A stretch of DNA of 64,000 bases from Ceratotherium simum simum. Lineage: Eukaryota; Chordata; Mammalia; Perissodactyla; Rhinocerotidae. Below, piece after piece: positions 24,679-36,545 of this stretch (its first letter is position 1; each line of letters begins with the position of its first letter). The notes below the pieces were generated by a model, which was given only the letters and a program-made list of their open reading frames with translations, was not told the origin of the DNA and did not search any database. The stretch covers positions 11,068,744 to 11,132,743 of the forward strand of contig NW_004454224.1 in the NCBI RefSeq assembly GCF_000283155.1, in the 5' to 3' direction. A program made the position numbers and the translations under genes.

Positions 24679-24705
24679 GTGTGTGTGTGTGTGTGTGTGT
24701 GTGTG
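24679..24705 (+). repeat. (GT)n microsatellite
   Basis: About thirteen GT units followed by ATTGTGTATTTC. Confidence 0.95.
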
Positions 24706-25017
24706 ATTGTGTATTTCTATTTCTACCTAGAAAAAAATAGAATTATTATATCTCATTTTAATTTGCGTTTTTTAATATAAGTGGAATTACTGTCTTATGT
24801 TTATTGATTGGTTTTTTTCTTTGATGAATTGTGTGTTCATATTCTTTGCTCATTTTCACCTTTAGGATCTTAGCGCTTTTCTAATTGATACAAAGGTCTA
24901 TCCTTTGTATAGTAAGTATAGTAATCCTCTATGCCGTTGTTGGCAATTATTTTCTTAATTTTTTTGTTTATGCAGTATTTTAATTTTCAATATTTACATT
25001 TTAAATTTTTTTCTTGG

Positions 25018-25255
25018 GGGCCGGCCCTGTGGTGCAAGCGGTTAAGTGCCCGTGCTTCGCTGCGGCGGCCTGGGGTTCGCCGGTTCGTATCCCGGGCGCG
25101 CCCTGACACACCGCTTGTCTGGCCATGCTGTGGCGGCATCCCATATAAAGTAGAGAAAGATGGGCATGAATGTTAGCCCAGGGCCCATCTTCCTCAGCAA
25201 AAAAAGAGGAGGATTGGCAGGTATTAGCTCAGGGCTGATCTTCCTCACAAAGAAA
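25018..25255 (+). mobile_element. ERE SINE (long type)
   Basis: GGGGCCGGCCCTGTGGTGC head and an A-rich tail. Low-divergence copy with most CpGs kept. AAATTTTTTTCTT lies on both sides. Confidence 0.93.
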
Positions 25256-25414
25256 AAAAAATTTTTTTTCTTCTTTTAGCTTGTATATATTTATTGGAAA
25301 TAGATTAAACTACTTATGATCAACTCTGGTCCAAAGAATCCCCTGCTAACATACTTGATAATTGGCCATCTTCATTTAAATGCAGATTTTACATAGGTTT
25401 AAGTCTGAAATTTT

Positions 25415-27030
25415 TTAAATTGAGGTATAATTGACATATTACATTATATTAGTTTCAGGTATACAATGTAATGATTTGATATTTGTATATATTGCAAAAT
25501 GATCACCACAATATGTCTAGTTAACATCCATCACCATTCAGTTACAAATTTTTTTTCTTGTGATGAGAACTTGCAAGATCTACTCTTTTAGCAACTTTCA
25601 AATATGCAATACAATATTAACTATAGTCACCATGCTATACATTACATTACCATGAATTATTTATTTTATAACTAGAAGTTTGTGCCTTTTGACCCCCTTC
25701 AGCACTTTACATTTTCACCATCAGTGCAACCACCCCCTGCCTCTGGCAACCACCAATCTGTTCTCTGTATCTATAAGCTTGTTGTTTTTTTTTTTGTAAA
25801 TTCTACGTATAAGTGAGATCATACAGTGTTTGTCTTTGTCTGACTTAGTTCGCTTAGCATAATGCCCTCAAGGTCTATCCGTTTTGTCTCAAATGGCAAG
25901 ATTTTGTTCTTTTTTATGACTGAATAATATTCCATTTATGTATGTATATATATATATACACACCACATTTTCTTTATTCATTCATCCAGTGGTGGACACT
26001 TAGGTTGTTTCCATAACTTGGCTACTGTAAATAAGGCTGCAGTGAAGATGGGGGTGCATATATCTTTTCAAATTAGGGTTTTTGTTTTCTTTGGATAAAT
26101 ACCCAGAAGTGGAATTGCTGGATCATATGGTAGTTCTATTTTTAATTTTTTGAGTAACTTGCATACTGTTTTCTGTAGTGGTTGTATAAATTTACATTCC
26201 CACTAACAGGGCAGAAGAGTTCCGTTTTCTCCACATCCTTGTCAACCCTTGTTATTTCTTGTCTTTTTTTAATAATAGCCATTCTAACAGGTGTGAGGTG
26301 ATATCTCATTGTGGTTTTGATTTGCATTTCCCTGATGATTAGTGACGTTGAACACCTTTTCATGTACCTGTTGGCTGTCTGTATGTCTTCTTTGGAAAAA
26401 TGTTTATTCAGATCCTCTGCCCATTTCTTAGTCGGATTTTTTTTTTTTTGGCTATTGAGTTGTATGATTTATTTATATATTTTGGATATTAACTCCTTAT
26501 CAGATACAGTCATGCGTCACTTAACAACAGGGATACATTCAGAAAAATGCCTCATTAGGCGATTTCATTGTTATGCAAACATCATAGAGTGTCCTTACAC
26601 AAACCTAGATGCTATAGCCTACTATGCACCTAGGCTATATGGTATTAATCTTATGGGCCCACCGTCGTGTATATGGTCCATCATTGACCAAAACAACATT
26701 GCACGGTGCATGACAGTACAAGATTTGCAATGTTTTTCTCCTGTTCAGTAGTTTGCCTTTTCATTTTGTTGATAGTTTCCTTCACTGTGCAGAAGCTTTT
26801 TAGTTTGATGTAGCTTTTTAGTTTGATGTAGTCCCACTTGTTTATTTTTACTTTTATTGCCTTTGCTTTAATATCATCACCAAGACCAAAGTCAAGGAGC
26901 TTACCACTTATGTTTTCTTCTAGGAGTTTTATGATTTCAGATCTTACATTCAAGTCTTTAATCCATTTTGAGTTAATTTTTGTGTATGGTGTGAGATAGT
27001 GGTGCCGTTTCATTCTTTTGCAAAGTATTT
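25415..27030 (-). mobile_element. LINE-1 3' part, antisense
   Basis: The complement of L1 3' UTR and ORF2 C-terminus. On the minus strand the frame at 26681-27013 reads [19 protein letters not shown]. Interrupted by a small DNA transposon at 26505-26736. An 18-base unit CTTTTTAGTTTGATGTAG is duplicated in tandem near 26797-26832. Confidence 0.8.
26505..26736 (+). mobile_element. Short non-autonomous DNA transposon, Tc1/mariner-like
   Basis: Starts CAGTCATGCGTCACTTAACA and ends GGTGCATGACAG, with TA at both borders (a TA target duplication). The ends are imperfect inverted repeats. It contains no transposase. The exact family was not named. Confidence 0.65.
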
Positions 27031-28050
27031 ACATTTTTAATTTAAAAATAATTTAGACTTACAGAGAGTTGGGAAAACAGTACAAAGAGTTCCTGTATAC
27101 CTTTCACCCAGCTTCCACTACAATTAATATTTTAAGTAACTATAGTACAATTACCAAAACTAAGAAACTAACATTGGTAAAGTACTATTAACTAAACTAC
27201 AGGCTTTATTGATTTTACCAGTTTTCCACTAATGTTCTTATTCAGTTCCTAGATCCATACTAGGATTTTGTTTTGCATTTAGTTGTCATGTCTTTTTAAT
27301 CTCTTTCAATCTGTGACAGTTCCTCAGTCTTCCTTTTTCTTTCATGACCTTGACACTTTTGAAGAGTACTAGTCAAATATTTTGTAGAATGGCCTTCAAT
27401 TTGAGCTTGTTTGATGTTTTCTTATATTAGCTTGAGGTTATACATTGTTGGGAATAATACCACAGAGATGATGTATCCTTTTCAGTGCATCATATCAGGG
27501 GATTGATCATGTTTATATGTCTTATTATTGGTAATATTAACCCTGATCACTTGGTTAAGGTGTTATCTGCCAGATTTTTCCAAGTAGAGTTACTTTGTGT
27601 AATTTTTAAATATTTGCAGGAAATCCTATGAGACTATGCAAATATCCTGTTTCTCCTTAAACTTGCATCCACTAATTTCGCATTCATTGGTGGATCTCAC
27701 CTGCAGAAATTATTACTGTAGTGTTATTGTGATTTAACATGTCCTCATTCCTTCTACATTTATTTATTGGAATTTGTAAGGAAGAGCTGTCTCTTCTTCA
27801 CGTTTTATTTATTAATTCAATTATTTATATCTGGATGAACTTGTGGATATTTATTTTGGGGTTTATAATTCAATACTATTTTTTGCTCTGAGTTTTCAAA
27901 CGTTATAATTCCTGCCTTACAATGTCATTATTTTTGCTTTAAACTGTTAGTTGTATGTTAAGAAAAATGTGAGAAGAAAAAAATAGTCTTTTATATTTAT
28001 CCACTTATTTATTATTTTTGATACTCTTCATTTCTTCCTCTGTATCTGGG
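27031..28050 (-). repeat. Probable ancient L1-related sequence, antisense
   Basis: General resemblance to old L1 non-coding sequence (TGTATACCTTTCACCCAGCT ... AGTTCCTCAGTCTTCC). No gene was seen. Confidence 0.35.
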
Positions 28051-30230
28051 TTTCCATCTTCAGCCTAAAGAACATCCTTTGGAATTTCTTCTATTGCAGG
28101 TCTTCCAGCAACAAATTATTTCATCTTTTATCTAAAAGTGTCTTTATCTTACCCTCATTTTAAAAGGATATTTCACTGGATTTGAAATTCTAGCTTGACA
28201 GTTTTTTCCTTTTAGCACTTTAAACATGCCATTCCATTGTTTTCTGGCCTCCATTATTTCTCAGAAGAAGTTAGCTGTAATTCATATTATAGTTCCTCTG
28301 TATGTAATATGTGCTTTTCCTCTGGCTTCTTTCAAGATTCTCTCTTTATCTTTTTTTTTTTTTTTTTGGTGAGGAAGATTTGCCCTGAGTTAACATCTGT
28401 TGCCAATCTTCCTCTTTTTTGGCTTGAGGAAGATTGGCTCTGAGCTAACATCTGTGCCAGTCTTAGTCTGTTTTGTATGTGGGATGCCTCCACAGCATGG
28501 CTGATTAGTGGAGTAGGTCCACGCCTGGTATCTGAACCTGTGAACCTGGGCTGCCTAAGCGGAGCACAAGTAACTTTAACCACTTGGCCACGTGGCCAGC
28601 CCCCTCTTTATCTTTTTTTTTTAAGATTACTTTGACTGTCATGTACCTAAGTGTGATTTTCTTTGCGTTTATCCTACTTGGGGTTTGCCGAGCTTTGCAC
28701 ATCTTAATATTTTTCATCAAATTTTAGAAAATTTCGTTCATGAGTTTTTAAATATTTTTCCAGTCCCGTTCTCATTTTCTTCTCCTTTTGGGATTCTCAT
28801 TACACGTATTTTTGACTGATTGATATTGTCCTACAGGTCTCTAAGAATATACTTACTTTTCTTCAACCATTTGTTCTCTACTCTCCAGATTGGATAAGTT
28901 TTATTCTTTGTCTTCAACTATTTCACTGACTCTTTTGTCACCTCTAATCTGCTATTAAGCCTATCCAGTGAATTCTTCATTTCAATTATAGAACTTCAGT
29001 TATAGAATTTCCATTTGGTTCTTTTTTTATAGTGTACATTTCTGTGCTGATATTTCCTGTAAGATTACTCATTTAAGCCACCTTTTAAGTCTTTGAACAT
29101 ATTTATAATATATGCTTTAAAGTCTTTCCTAAATGTAACATCTGTAAAAGGCTTGGCTTTTATTGATTCCTTTTTTTTTCTTGTGAGTTACATTTTCCTT
29201 TTTCTTTGCATGTCTGGTAAATATTTATTTCATACTGGGTAGTATGATCATATTCTATATTCTTTTCTACCTCTGAAGAGTGTGGATTTTTGTTCTAGCA
29301 GGCTAATCATCTTGACCTTGTGCAGGCTTGTTTTTATACATTTTAAAGGGTAGATCTGTAAAAGCCACGTCATTTTCCAAACTCTTCTAACTTGCTACCA
29401 CTCAACCTCCAAATTCTATCTTCTCTGTGGATCTTGTTGAGGCTTGGTTTTAGGCATTTTTAGGGTAGATCAAGAGCAGACCTTCATTTAGGATATGGTT
29501 TTTACTACCAAAGCATTACCATTTTGGCATCTTAGCTGGGCACCATCAGTTTTATCAAGGTCTCTCCATTCTGGCTGGGCCTGAAGGCCAACATTTCCCA
29601 GCACTGCTTGACCACTAGTATCTTCTTCCATTCTCAGCTCCATTGGAACTGCTCTCTCTGCTCTCTTATGTAGTCTCACCTATGCATGCATAGCCCAGCC
29701 CTTGGCCAAGGACTCATGGGGAGCTCCTGCACAAACTTTTGGTACCCACTTCTGCACAGCTCCTTCCTCTCCAGTGCCCTGCCTCACAGACTCCAGGTAC
29801 TTTCACAACCCTGAACTCGATTCCCTGTCTCCTCAGCTTAATGGAACCACTGTGCTCTGCTTGGGCTCCAGATCCTTGCTCCATGGACAGGAAAATTTCC
29901 CCAGGCAGACATTCAGAGAAATCATAGGTTTTATCTCATGAGTTTCCCTTCTCTCAAGGATCACAGTCTTGTGCTACATATTGCCCAATGCCTGAAAACA
30001 ATTGTCTCGTATATTTTATCTAGTTTTATAGTAGTTTTTGGTGGGAGGGCCCATTTGGTACCTGTTATTTCATCGTTGCTGGAAGGTTTTGATGTATGTT
30101 CACATTGCCACATGATTGAAATTTTTCTGTCTACTTTAGCAGTTGAAGAGCTGTGTGAAGAGGTGTTTGATATTGATGATAATATCATTCTTTCCCTCTT
30201 ATCCCCACGCTATTTCAGCAAATAGATGCA
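28050..30230 (-). repeat. Old L1M-type region, antisense, with an ERE
   Basis: TTTCACTGGATTTGAAATTC, CCATTCCATTGTTTTCTGGC and TTATCCTACTTGGGGTTTGC are familiar from L1M antisense sequence. 29250-30230 is more GC-balanced and not identified. Open frames here (up to 95 codons) have no recognisable family. Confidence 0.45.
28351..28602 (-). mobile_element. ERE SINE (long type), antisense
   Basis: T-run, GGTGAGGAAGATTTGCCC start and CACGTGGCCAGCCCC end. CTCTTTATCTTTTT flanks it. Confidence 0.9.
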
Positions 30231-30254
30231 AATGTAAACTCATTTTTGAATGGT

Positions 30255-30378
30255 TATGAATGGTAACTAGACTTTTAGTGGTGAACACGATGCAGTCCAT
30301 ACAGAAGTCGAAATATGGTGATGTACACCTGAAATTTTATAAACCAATGGGACCTCAATAAAAAATAAATTTTAAAAA
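30255..30378 (+). mobile_element. LINE-1 3'-end fragment
   Basis: AACTAGACTTTTAGTGGTGA ... AATGGGACCTCAATAAAAAA, matching the 3' ends at 59000-59110 and, in complement, at 59690-59800. Confidence 0.75.
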
Positions 30379-30543
30379 TAGGCACCAATTAAAAAATAAA
30401 ATAAATGGTCCTGCAGGTTTATTTAATAGTTCTTTCAGCAAGGACTTGTGGAATGTAAACAGTTTAAGTTTCTCAATCTTTAATAGTTTGGTTCTCTTAA
30501 AAGTCCAGGAAGTCCAAAATTCCAGTCTCTTTATTTCTTTTTA

Positions 30544-30768
30544 TGGCCAGCCTGGGGGTGTAGCGGTTAAGTGCGCGCGCTCTGCTTTGGCAGCCTGGGG
30601 TTCGCAGGTTCGGATCCTGGGCATGCACTGATGCACTGCTTGTCCAGCCATGCTGTGGCGGCCTCCTATATAAAATAGAGGAAGATGGGCATGGATATTA
30701 GCCCAGCGCCAATCTTCCTCAGCAAAAAGAGGAGGATTGGCATCGGATGTTAGCTCAGGGCTAATCTT

Positions 30769-30771
<3 letters not shown>
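30544..30771 (+). mobile_element. ERE SINE (long type)
   Basis: GGCCAGCCTGGGGGTGTAGC head. The tail has become a CA microsatellite. Confidence 0.9.

Positions 30772-30817
<46 letters not shown>
30772..30817 (+). repeat. (CA)n microsatellite in an ERE tail
   Basis: About 23 CA units directly after CTAATCTTCCT, where other copies have CACAAAA. Confidence 0.97.
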
Positions 30818-30819
<2 letters not shown>

Positions 30820-30822
<3 letters not shown>

Positions 30823-31257
30823 TCCAGATTCAAAGCTAATTTTCTTCAGATCTTTGAAGATAGTACTCAGTTATCTTCTGGTATCTAGCATTGTTGATGA
30901 GAAGTCTAACTCATGTACCTTTTGGCTAGTTTTATTCTCTTTTCTAGCTTTTAGGGTTTTCTCTTTATCCTTGTTATTCTGGGTTTTGTTGTGATGTGTT
31001 TAGCTGTGTGGCTTTCTTGCTTTATTTTTATTTTTATTTTTTTTAGAAATTTATCCTGCTTGGCACTTGGTAAGTTTTTGTTCAAACAGTACTTATATCT
31101 GTCTTTGTTTTATGATAATTCTCAGTCATTATTTATTCTAGATCTATTCTTTTTTCTTTTTAATTTTTTAGTGTTTATTTTTTATCTATTCTTAATATCT
31201 TTTATTTTTTACTTTCTTCTTCTAATTGATACATGATTCACATGCCATAAAATATAC
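30820..31257 (-). repeat. Old L1-like sequence, antisense
   Basis: TTATCTTCTGGTATCTAGCA ... TTCTGGGTTTTGTTGTGATG resembles L1M antisense sequence. Highly T-rich. Confidence 0.4.
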
Positions 31258-31900
31258 CATTTTATTTATTTATTTATTTATTTTTAATTTTTTATTTATT
31301 GCAGTAATATTGGTTTATAACATTGTATAAATTTCAGGTGTACATCATTATACTTCTATTTCTGCGTAGATTACATCATGTTCACCACCCAAATACTAAT
31401 TACAACCCATCACCACACACATATACTGAATTAACCCTTTCGCCTTCCTCCCTGCCCCCTAAAATATACCATTTTAAAGTGTACAATTCAGTGGTTTTAA
31501 GTATCTTCACAAGGTTGTACAACTATCATCACCATCTCATTCCAGTACATTTTCATCACTCCAAAAAGAAACCCTGTACCAATTAGCAGTCACTCCCCTT
31601 CCCCCTCCCCCATCCCTTGGCAAACTAATTTACTTTCTGTCTTTATGGATTTACCTATTTTGACATTTCATATAAATGAAATCATACAATATATGGCCTT
31701 TTGTGTCTGGTTTCTTTCACTAAGTATAATGTTTTCAAGATTCGTCCATGTTGTAGCATGTAATAGTACTTTATTTCTTTTTATGGCTGAATAATATTTC
31801 ATATTTTGTTAATCTGTTCATCATTTGGTGGACATTTGAGTTTTTTCAGTTTTGCCTATTATGAATAATACTGCTATAAACATTTAAGTACTGTCTTTTC
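31258..31900 (-). mobile_element. LINE-1 3'-end fragments, antisense
   Basis: A TTTA repeat, then GTACATCATTATACTTCTAT ... TTCACCACCCAAATACTAAT and older L1 3' sequence (TTTATGGCTGAATAATATTT). Two L1 ages appear joined near 31455. Confidence 0.7.
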
Positions 31901-32049
31901 TTTTAAATGTGCTCTTTTACAATGTCTAATCTACCATCCATAGGGTTTTCATTTCAAACACTATGTCTTTAAATTCCCAAGATTTCTAGTAGGGTTTTTC
32001 ACTATTACTTTCTGTTTAATTGATGGCAGTGTATTTTTGTTTCATAGCT

Positions 32050-32246
32050 TCTTTTTTTTTTTTGCTGAGGAAGACTGGCCCTGGGCTAACATCCGTGCCC
32101 ATCTTCCTCTACTTTATATGGGACGCCGCCACAGCGTGGCTTAACAAGCGGTGCGTCAGTGCGTGCCCGGGATCCGAACCGGTGAACCCTCGGCAGCTGC
32201 TGCGGAGCATGCGCACTTAACCGCTTTCGCCACCAGGCTGGCCCCT
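32050..32246 (-). mobile_element. ERE SINE, antisense
   Basis: T-run then GCTGAGGAAGACTGGCCC, ending GCCACCAGGCTGGCCCC. TCATAGCTTCTTTT is present on both sides. Confidence 0.93.
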
Positions 32247-34112
32247 CATAGCTTCTTTTTATCTTCGAGAGTATAAAATATCCTTGAGAGTATAAAATAT
32301 AGAGTACTTAATTTTAAAGTCTCTTTCAAATTGTTTTGTTAACTCTGTTTCCTCAAGTGTAAGTTTTATTGGTTGATATATGTCGTATTTTTTCATGGTA
32401 TTGATCTTTGTTGGTTGGTAATTTTTAGTTAAGAGCTAATTGTCCATGATCTGTTTGTCCTGAACAGATCCTGCATTGATAGCCTTCCACTAGGAGGTTC
32501 TTTGGGTTGCTGAGCCCTAATCTTGCAGGTTGTATATCTTGGATTAAAGTTTGCTTGAGTGGCAAGATACAAAACTCTTGCATCTTAACAGATTATATAG
32601 TTCTGAGTCTTATCCCCACTTATGGGGGTAGGGGCACTAAGGCCCTTATCCTGCATCCTTGATGCTGCTACTAGTATCATTGGGCTTTAGCTGACCCTCA
32701 GGTAGGCAGGTGCCACATCTCTGGCCTTTGTTCATGCTTTGGTCCCTTACTTAGACCTCCTATGTGTGGCCTGTGTGACTCTTGCTCTTAAGCCTGTGGG
32801 TTGTTGCAATATTAGCCCCATGGTTTTCCCAGGTCAGGCCCCAAATATGGTGCATCTTTGGTCCTTACTTACCATTGTAGATTCTCTCTCTCTCTCTCTT
32901 TTTCCTTTCTGAAGATGAGAGAAGAATACCTCCCTATTTCTGGTCTACAGAGATTTTTCTTTTCTTTTTTTCTCAGCAGGACTATGTATTTATTAAGATT
33001 TAAAAATACTTGCTTTATCATTTTCTGTGTTTGAATGGAAAGATGAGATTTCAACATATGCTCAACTAATCTTGAAATAGAAGGGTTTTACTTAGTTCTG
33101 TTGTTTCACTTTTCCACATTTAACTCCAGTCAATCCATCTGGAATTTTTTTTTTTTTTGGTGTATGGAGTGAGGCAGTTGAAATTGATTTCCCCCAAAAT
33201 AACTGCACATTTTATTTTAAATTGTTATTAAGTTTTCTGGAGAAGTCGAAGTTATTGACAAGCCTTTTTCTCATGTATCTGCATATTTTCCCCATCTGTA
33301 ATACTACTTCAAAGAGAAGTAGGATTCAGGAACAATTTTTTCTTATTTCACAAAAAGGTAATTAAATCACAGAAAAAAGGGGGTCACTTTAGGTCAGAAA
33401 ATCAATCAGTGGTAAAACTGAAGATTGATGTTAAGGCATCCTGGTTCAGTGCCAAGTTCATTAAACTTCAGTGTAGCAATTCCTTGCTGCCATAATATCC
33501 TGGGCTTTGTGACTAGTTTATATTTGAAAAACAAACTAACGGCAAGAAAAATATTACCCATTAAGATTGATAGTTAGAACTTGATCTTGATAATGTCCAT
33601 ACTTTTTGACATGGTTAAAGGTTTTTTAGATATGTAGTATGAACACTTTAGGAGAAAGTTGTGCTATTATTTTCGGATATATTTTATTGTTATTAGATTT
33701 TTAAAGTTGAATTCTTATATAATATCAGCATTGTCAATCTCATTTACAAGGTAGAACTTCCAGAGACTGAGATATCTTTATTCATATTTAGTTCTCCATT
33801 ATAATACTACTGTACAGGGGAGATAGGGGATGGCATTTTATAAAATGGAGATTTGGTTTCTTTCCTTTATGAGTGCCAGGGTACATAAAAGAAGAAGGGT
33901 AGTGCATACTTTGAGGTTCTGTTTGTGAATGATGGTCTAGAACTCACTGATGCTTTAGGGAAAGATAGTTCTGAGTCAACACATGTAAATACACCAAGTG
34001 GTTAATTTACAAATTAAATTAGCAAAGTTTGCTTTTCTTTGTTAAAGACTACCTCATGAAAAAACATACTGTATATTAGGTATGTGCCTGAGAGAGTCAT
34101 TCTTGAATTTTT
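32247..34112. other. No gene; old L1-like traces to about 33250
   Basis: Contains a local duplication of GAGAGTATAAAATAT (about 32266-32301) and a TC run near 32884. From 33300 onward it is unique-looking. No TOP6BL exon was recognised. Confidence 0.4.
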
Positions 34113-34124
34113 CTGCTTTCATTT

Positions 34125-34459
34125 ATTTTTTTAAATATTTTATTTTATTCATTTTATTATTTTATTTTATTTTATTTTATCTTATCTTATCTTATCTTAT
34201 TTTATTTATTTTATTTTATTATTTTATTCATTCTCTGTGAGGATGATTAGCCCTGAGCTAACGTCCTTTGCCAATCCTCCTCTTTTCGCTGAGAAAGATT
34301 GGCCCTGGGCTAACATCAGTGCCCATCTTCCTCCACTTTATATGGGATGCCGCCACAGCATGGCTTGACAAGTGGTGTGTCGGTGCACGCCCGGGATCCG
34401 AACCCAGGGCTGCCACAGCAGAGCGCGCAAACTTAACCGATACGCCACCTGGCCGGCCC
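34125..34459 (-). mobile_element. ERE SINE with expanded tail, antisense
   Basis: The body (34236-34459) ends CACCTGGCCGGCCCC. The tail has grown into about 110 bases of TTTTA and CTTAT units. CTGCTTTCATTT occurs before the tail and after the head, so the tail repeat belongs to the insertion. Confidence 0.9.
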
Positions 34460-34540
34460 CTCTGCTTTCATTTCTAAATCCAGTACTGGATTTGTGTTTA
34501 TTAATAATGAATTAATTTATTAAAAAATACAAGAATATCG

Positions 34541-34786
34541 GGGCCAGCCCGGTGGCGCAAGCGGTTGGGTGCGCGCGCTCCGCTGGGGCGGCCCGGGGTT
34601 CGCTGGTTCGGATCCCGGGCGCTCACCGACGCACTGCTTTGGTGAGCCATGCTGTGGCGGCGACCCATATAAAGTGGAGGAGGATGGGCACAGATGTTAG
34701 CCCAGGGCCGTCTTCCTCGGCAAAAAAAGAGGAGGATTGGCGGATGTTAGCACAGGGCTGATCTCCTCACAAAAAAAAAAAACAAA
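34541..34786 (+). mobile_element. ERE SINE (long type)
   Basis: GGGGCCAGCCCGGTGGCGC head with most CpGs intact. ACAAGAATATC is duplicated on both sides. Confidence 0.95.
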
Positions 34787-35111
34787 AAACAAGAATATCA
34801 GCTAGACCTACCAGTTCTGAAGATTTCTGATATTGAATATGACCTCATAGGAGTTAACTGAAAATACAAATTGATTTAGCAAATGTGAAAATTGAAAACA
34901 TGAAATTAAATGTCTTAACCCCATAAAGTAATTCTAAATGTTCAAGCAATTTGCTGATGCACAGCCATTTCCAGTCATATTTTAAATTTTGCAAATAATC
35001 TTTTCATCAGGGAAAAGCCTTCTTGGCTCATCAGTTTTATAAACAATTACAGAAACTCTGGTGCTTATCCAAACTGCTTGTTGTATTTTGTTGCCATTTC
35101 TTCTCGCACAG
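34787..35111. other. TOP6BL intron end
   Basis: Unique-looking intron sequence running into the acceptor at 35111. No further exon was recognised. Confidence 0.5.
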
Positions 35112-35221
35112 AAATACAGTCGATATTGCCTGGATTCTCTGCAAAGCTGAATTGGACTTCAGAGGAAGCCAGCTGTTCTCAGGACGTATCAGGGATAACA
35201 TCCTTCCAGATGATTTTTGAG
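35112..35221 (+). CDS. TOP6BL: TOP6BL exon (GC donor)
   Basis: The acceptor is TTCTTCTCGCACAG and the exon is 110 nt. It begins with two bases completing a codon, then reads IQSILPGFSAKLNW, SQDVSG and ends FQMIFE (36 full codons). I recall human C11orf80 as having EIQSMLPGFS, so the split codon is probably Glu. To join in frame to the next exon (VDEKP) the exon must end at GAG, which makes the donor GAG|GCAGGT, a GC donor. The nearest GT, four bases further on, would give GAGGCAGGTGGATGA with an immediate stop. The other two frames are shadows. The upstream exon that supplies the first base was not identified. Confidence 0.82.
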
Positions 35222-35334
35222 GCAGGTTTTGTTGTGGTTCTATAAATAACTGATATTTTGATTCTTATTTTTCTACAAATCTAATAACAAGAAAAGCCTA
35301 GGTTCAGCACAGTTCCAAGTTGAAATGATGAAAG

Positions 35335-35868
35335 TATTGTTTCCCAAACTCTCCTGTGCAGATTTTAAATCACTTGGGAGCTTCCAAAATATTGATGTTT
35401 CTGTCTCCCTCCAAGAGGTTGTGGTTCAGTTGGTCTAGGGTGTTGGATTAGTCTGCTAGGACTACCATAAAAAAACACCACAGATTGGGTTGCTAAAACA
35501 ACAGAAATTTATTTTCTCATACTTCTGGAGGCTAGAAGTCCAAGACCAAGGTGCTTGTCACTGTTTTCTAACATGGCCTTTCCTCTGTGCGTTATGTGGA
35601 GAAAGAGCTCTCTGGTGTCTCTTCCTCTTCTTATAAGAATATCAGTCCTGTCAGATTAGGGCCCCGCCCTTATGACCTCATTTAACCTTAATTACATCCT
35701 TAAGGCCCTATCTCCAAATATAGTCACATGGGGGGTTAGGGCTTCAGCATATGAATTGTGGGGGACACAATTCAGCCCATAACAGGTGTGGCCTGGGCTT
35801 TGGAATATTTAAAAAATCCCAGATGATTCCTAATGTGCAGGTAAATTTGAGAACCCTGAAACAAGCCA
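35335..35868 (-). repeat. MER5A-like hAT transposon remnant, split by an LTR
   Basis: 35335-35438 (TTCCCAAACTCTCCTGTGCA) and 35785-35868 (GATGATTCCTAATGTGCAGG ... TTTGAGAACC) form one non-autonomous element once the LTR between them is removed. Strand is uncertain. Confidence 0.55.
35444..35784 (-). mobile_element. Solo LTR, MLT1-like (ERVL-MaLR), antisense
   Basis: Begins TGGATTAGTCTGC and ends CCCATAACA. The perfect 5-base duplication GGTGT lies at 35439-35443 and 35785-35789. Contains AACAACAGAAATTTATTTTC and TCTGGAGGCTAGAAGTCC. No coding sequence. Confidence 0.85.
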
Positions 35869-36369
35869 TTATTTGAATTTGAGTCTCCTGAAAAAGAAAA
35901 TAAAAATGGATTCTCAATGAAAATCCTATTTGGATACATGTTTATTAGATTGGTTTAAAGATCTTTATTGATTTATTTGTAGCCCAGATTTTTGAGAGTG
36001 ATAGTTTTATTCTCCATTCCCTTAACAATTCTATGATGCCCTCCTATCTTTCCTTTCTTTGAGTTGGTGGAGACATAAAGAATTAGAGTACTTTAAACAT
36101 TCTTCCAAGAAGCACTTGGGAGGCCTTTCTCTTACTTGAACAATTATAAGCTCCTTCTAAAAGGAAATGGGACAACAGATATCCCTGGCCTGTTCCTTAT
36201 CTTCTTTAGAGGAATGAAGGGTAAGCAGTCTGGAGCAATTAATGGTTAGTCAGTGCTGAAACTATTAATGTCAAGTAGCAATAAAAAAGCTGACTCCAGT
36301 GAACTAAGGAAGGCAGTTCTAGAAAAGGAGATCATAGTGCCAGTCTGAACAAACACTGATAATTCTTAT

Positions 36370-36545
36370 ACCTAACATTTATATATGTTATTTAAGCCTC
36401 GTGACAACTCTGAAGTGGATAGGACAAGAATTGTCACCCCATTTTACAGATAAGAAAACTGAGATTCAGAGAATTCCAACAGACTTTCCCAAGACAAAAG
36501 TTAAGTGACAGAATTAGAATTTGAACCAAAGTCTTACTCATACTG
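36370..36545 (+). repeat. MIR SINE fragment
   Basis: CCATTTTACAGATAAGAAAA then AGTGACAGAATTAGAATTTG. Confidence 0.65.

Noticed and set aside
30772..30817. CRISPR-like or regulatory repeat suspected at the CA runs
   Set aside because: Simple microsatellites in SINE tails. No spacer-repeat structure.
34541..34620. tRNA gene suspected from A-box and B-box motifs in the ERE heads
   Set aside because: The promoter boxes belong to the tRNA-derived SINE head. No cloverleaf ending or functional tRNA is present.
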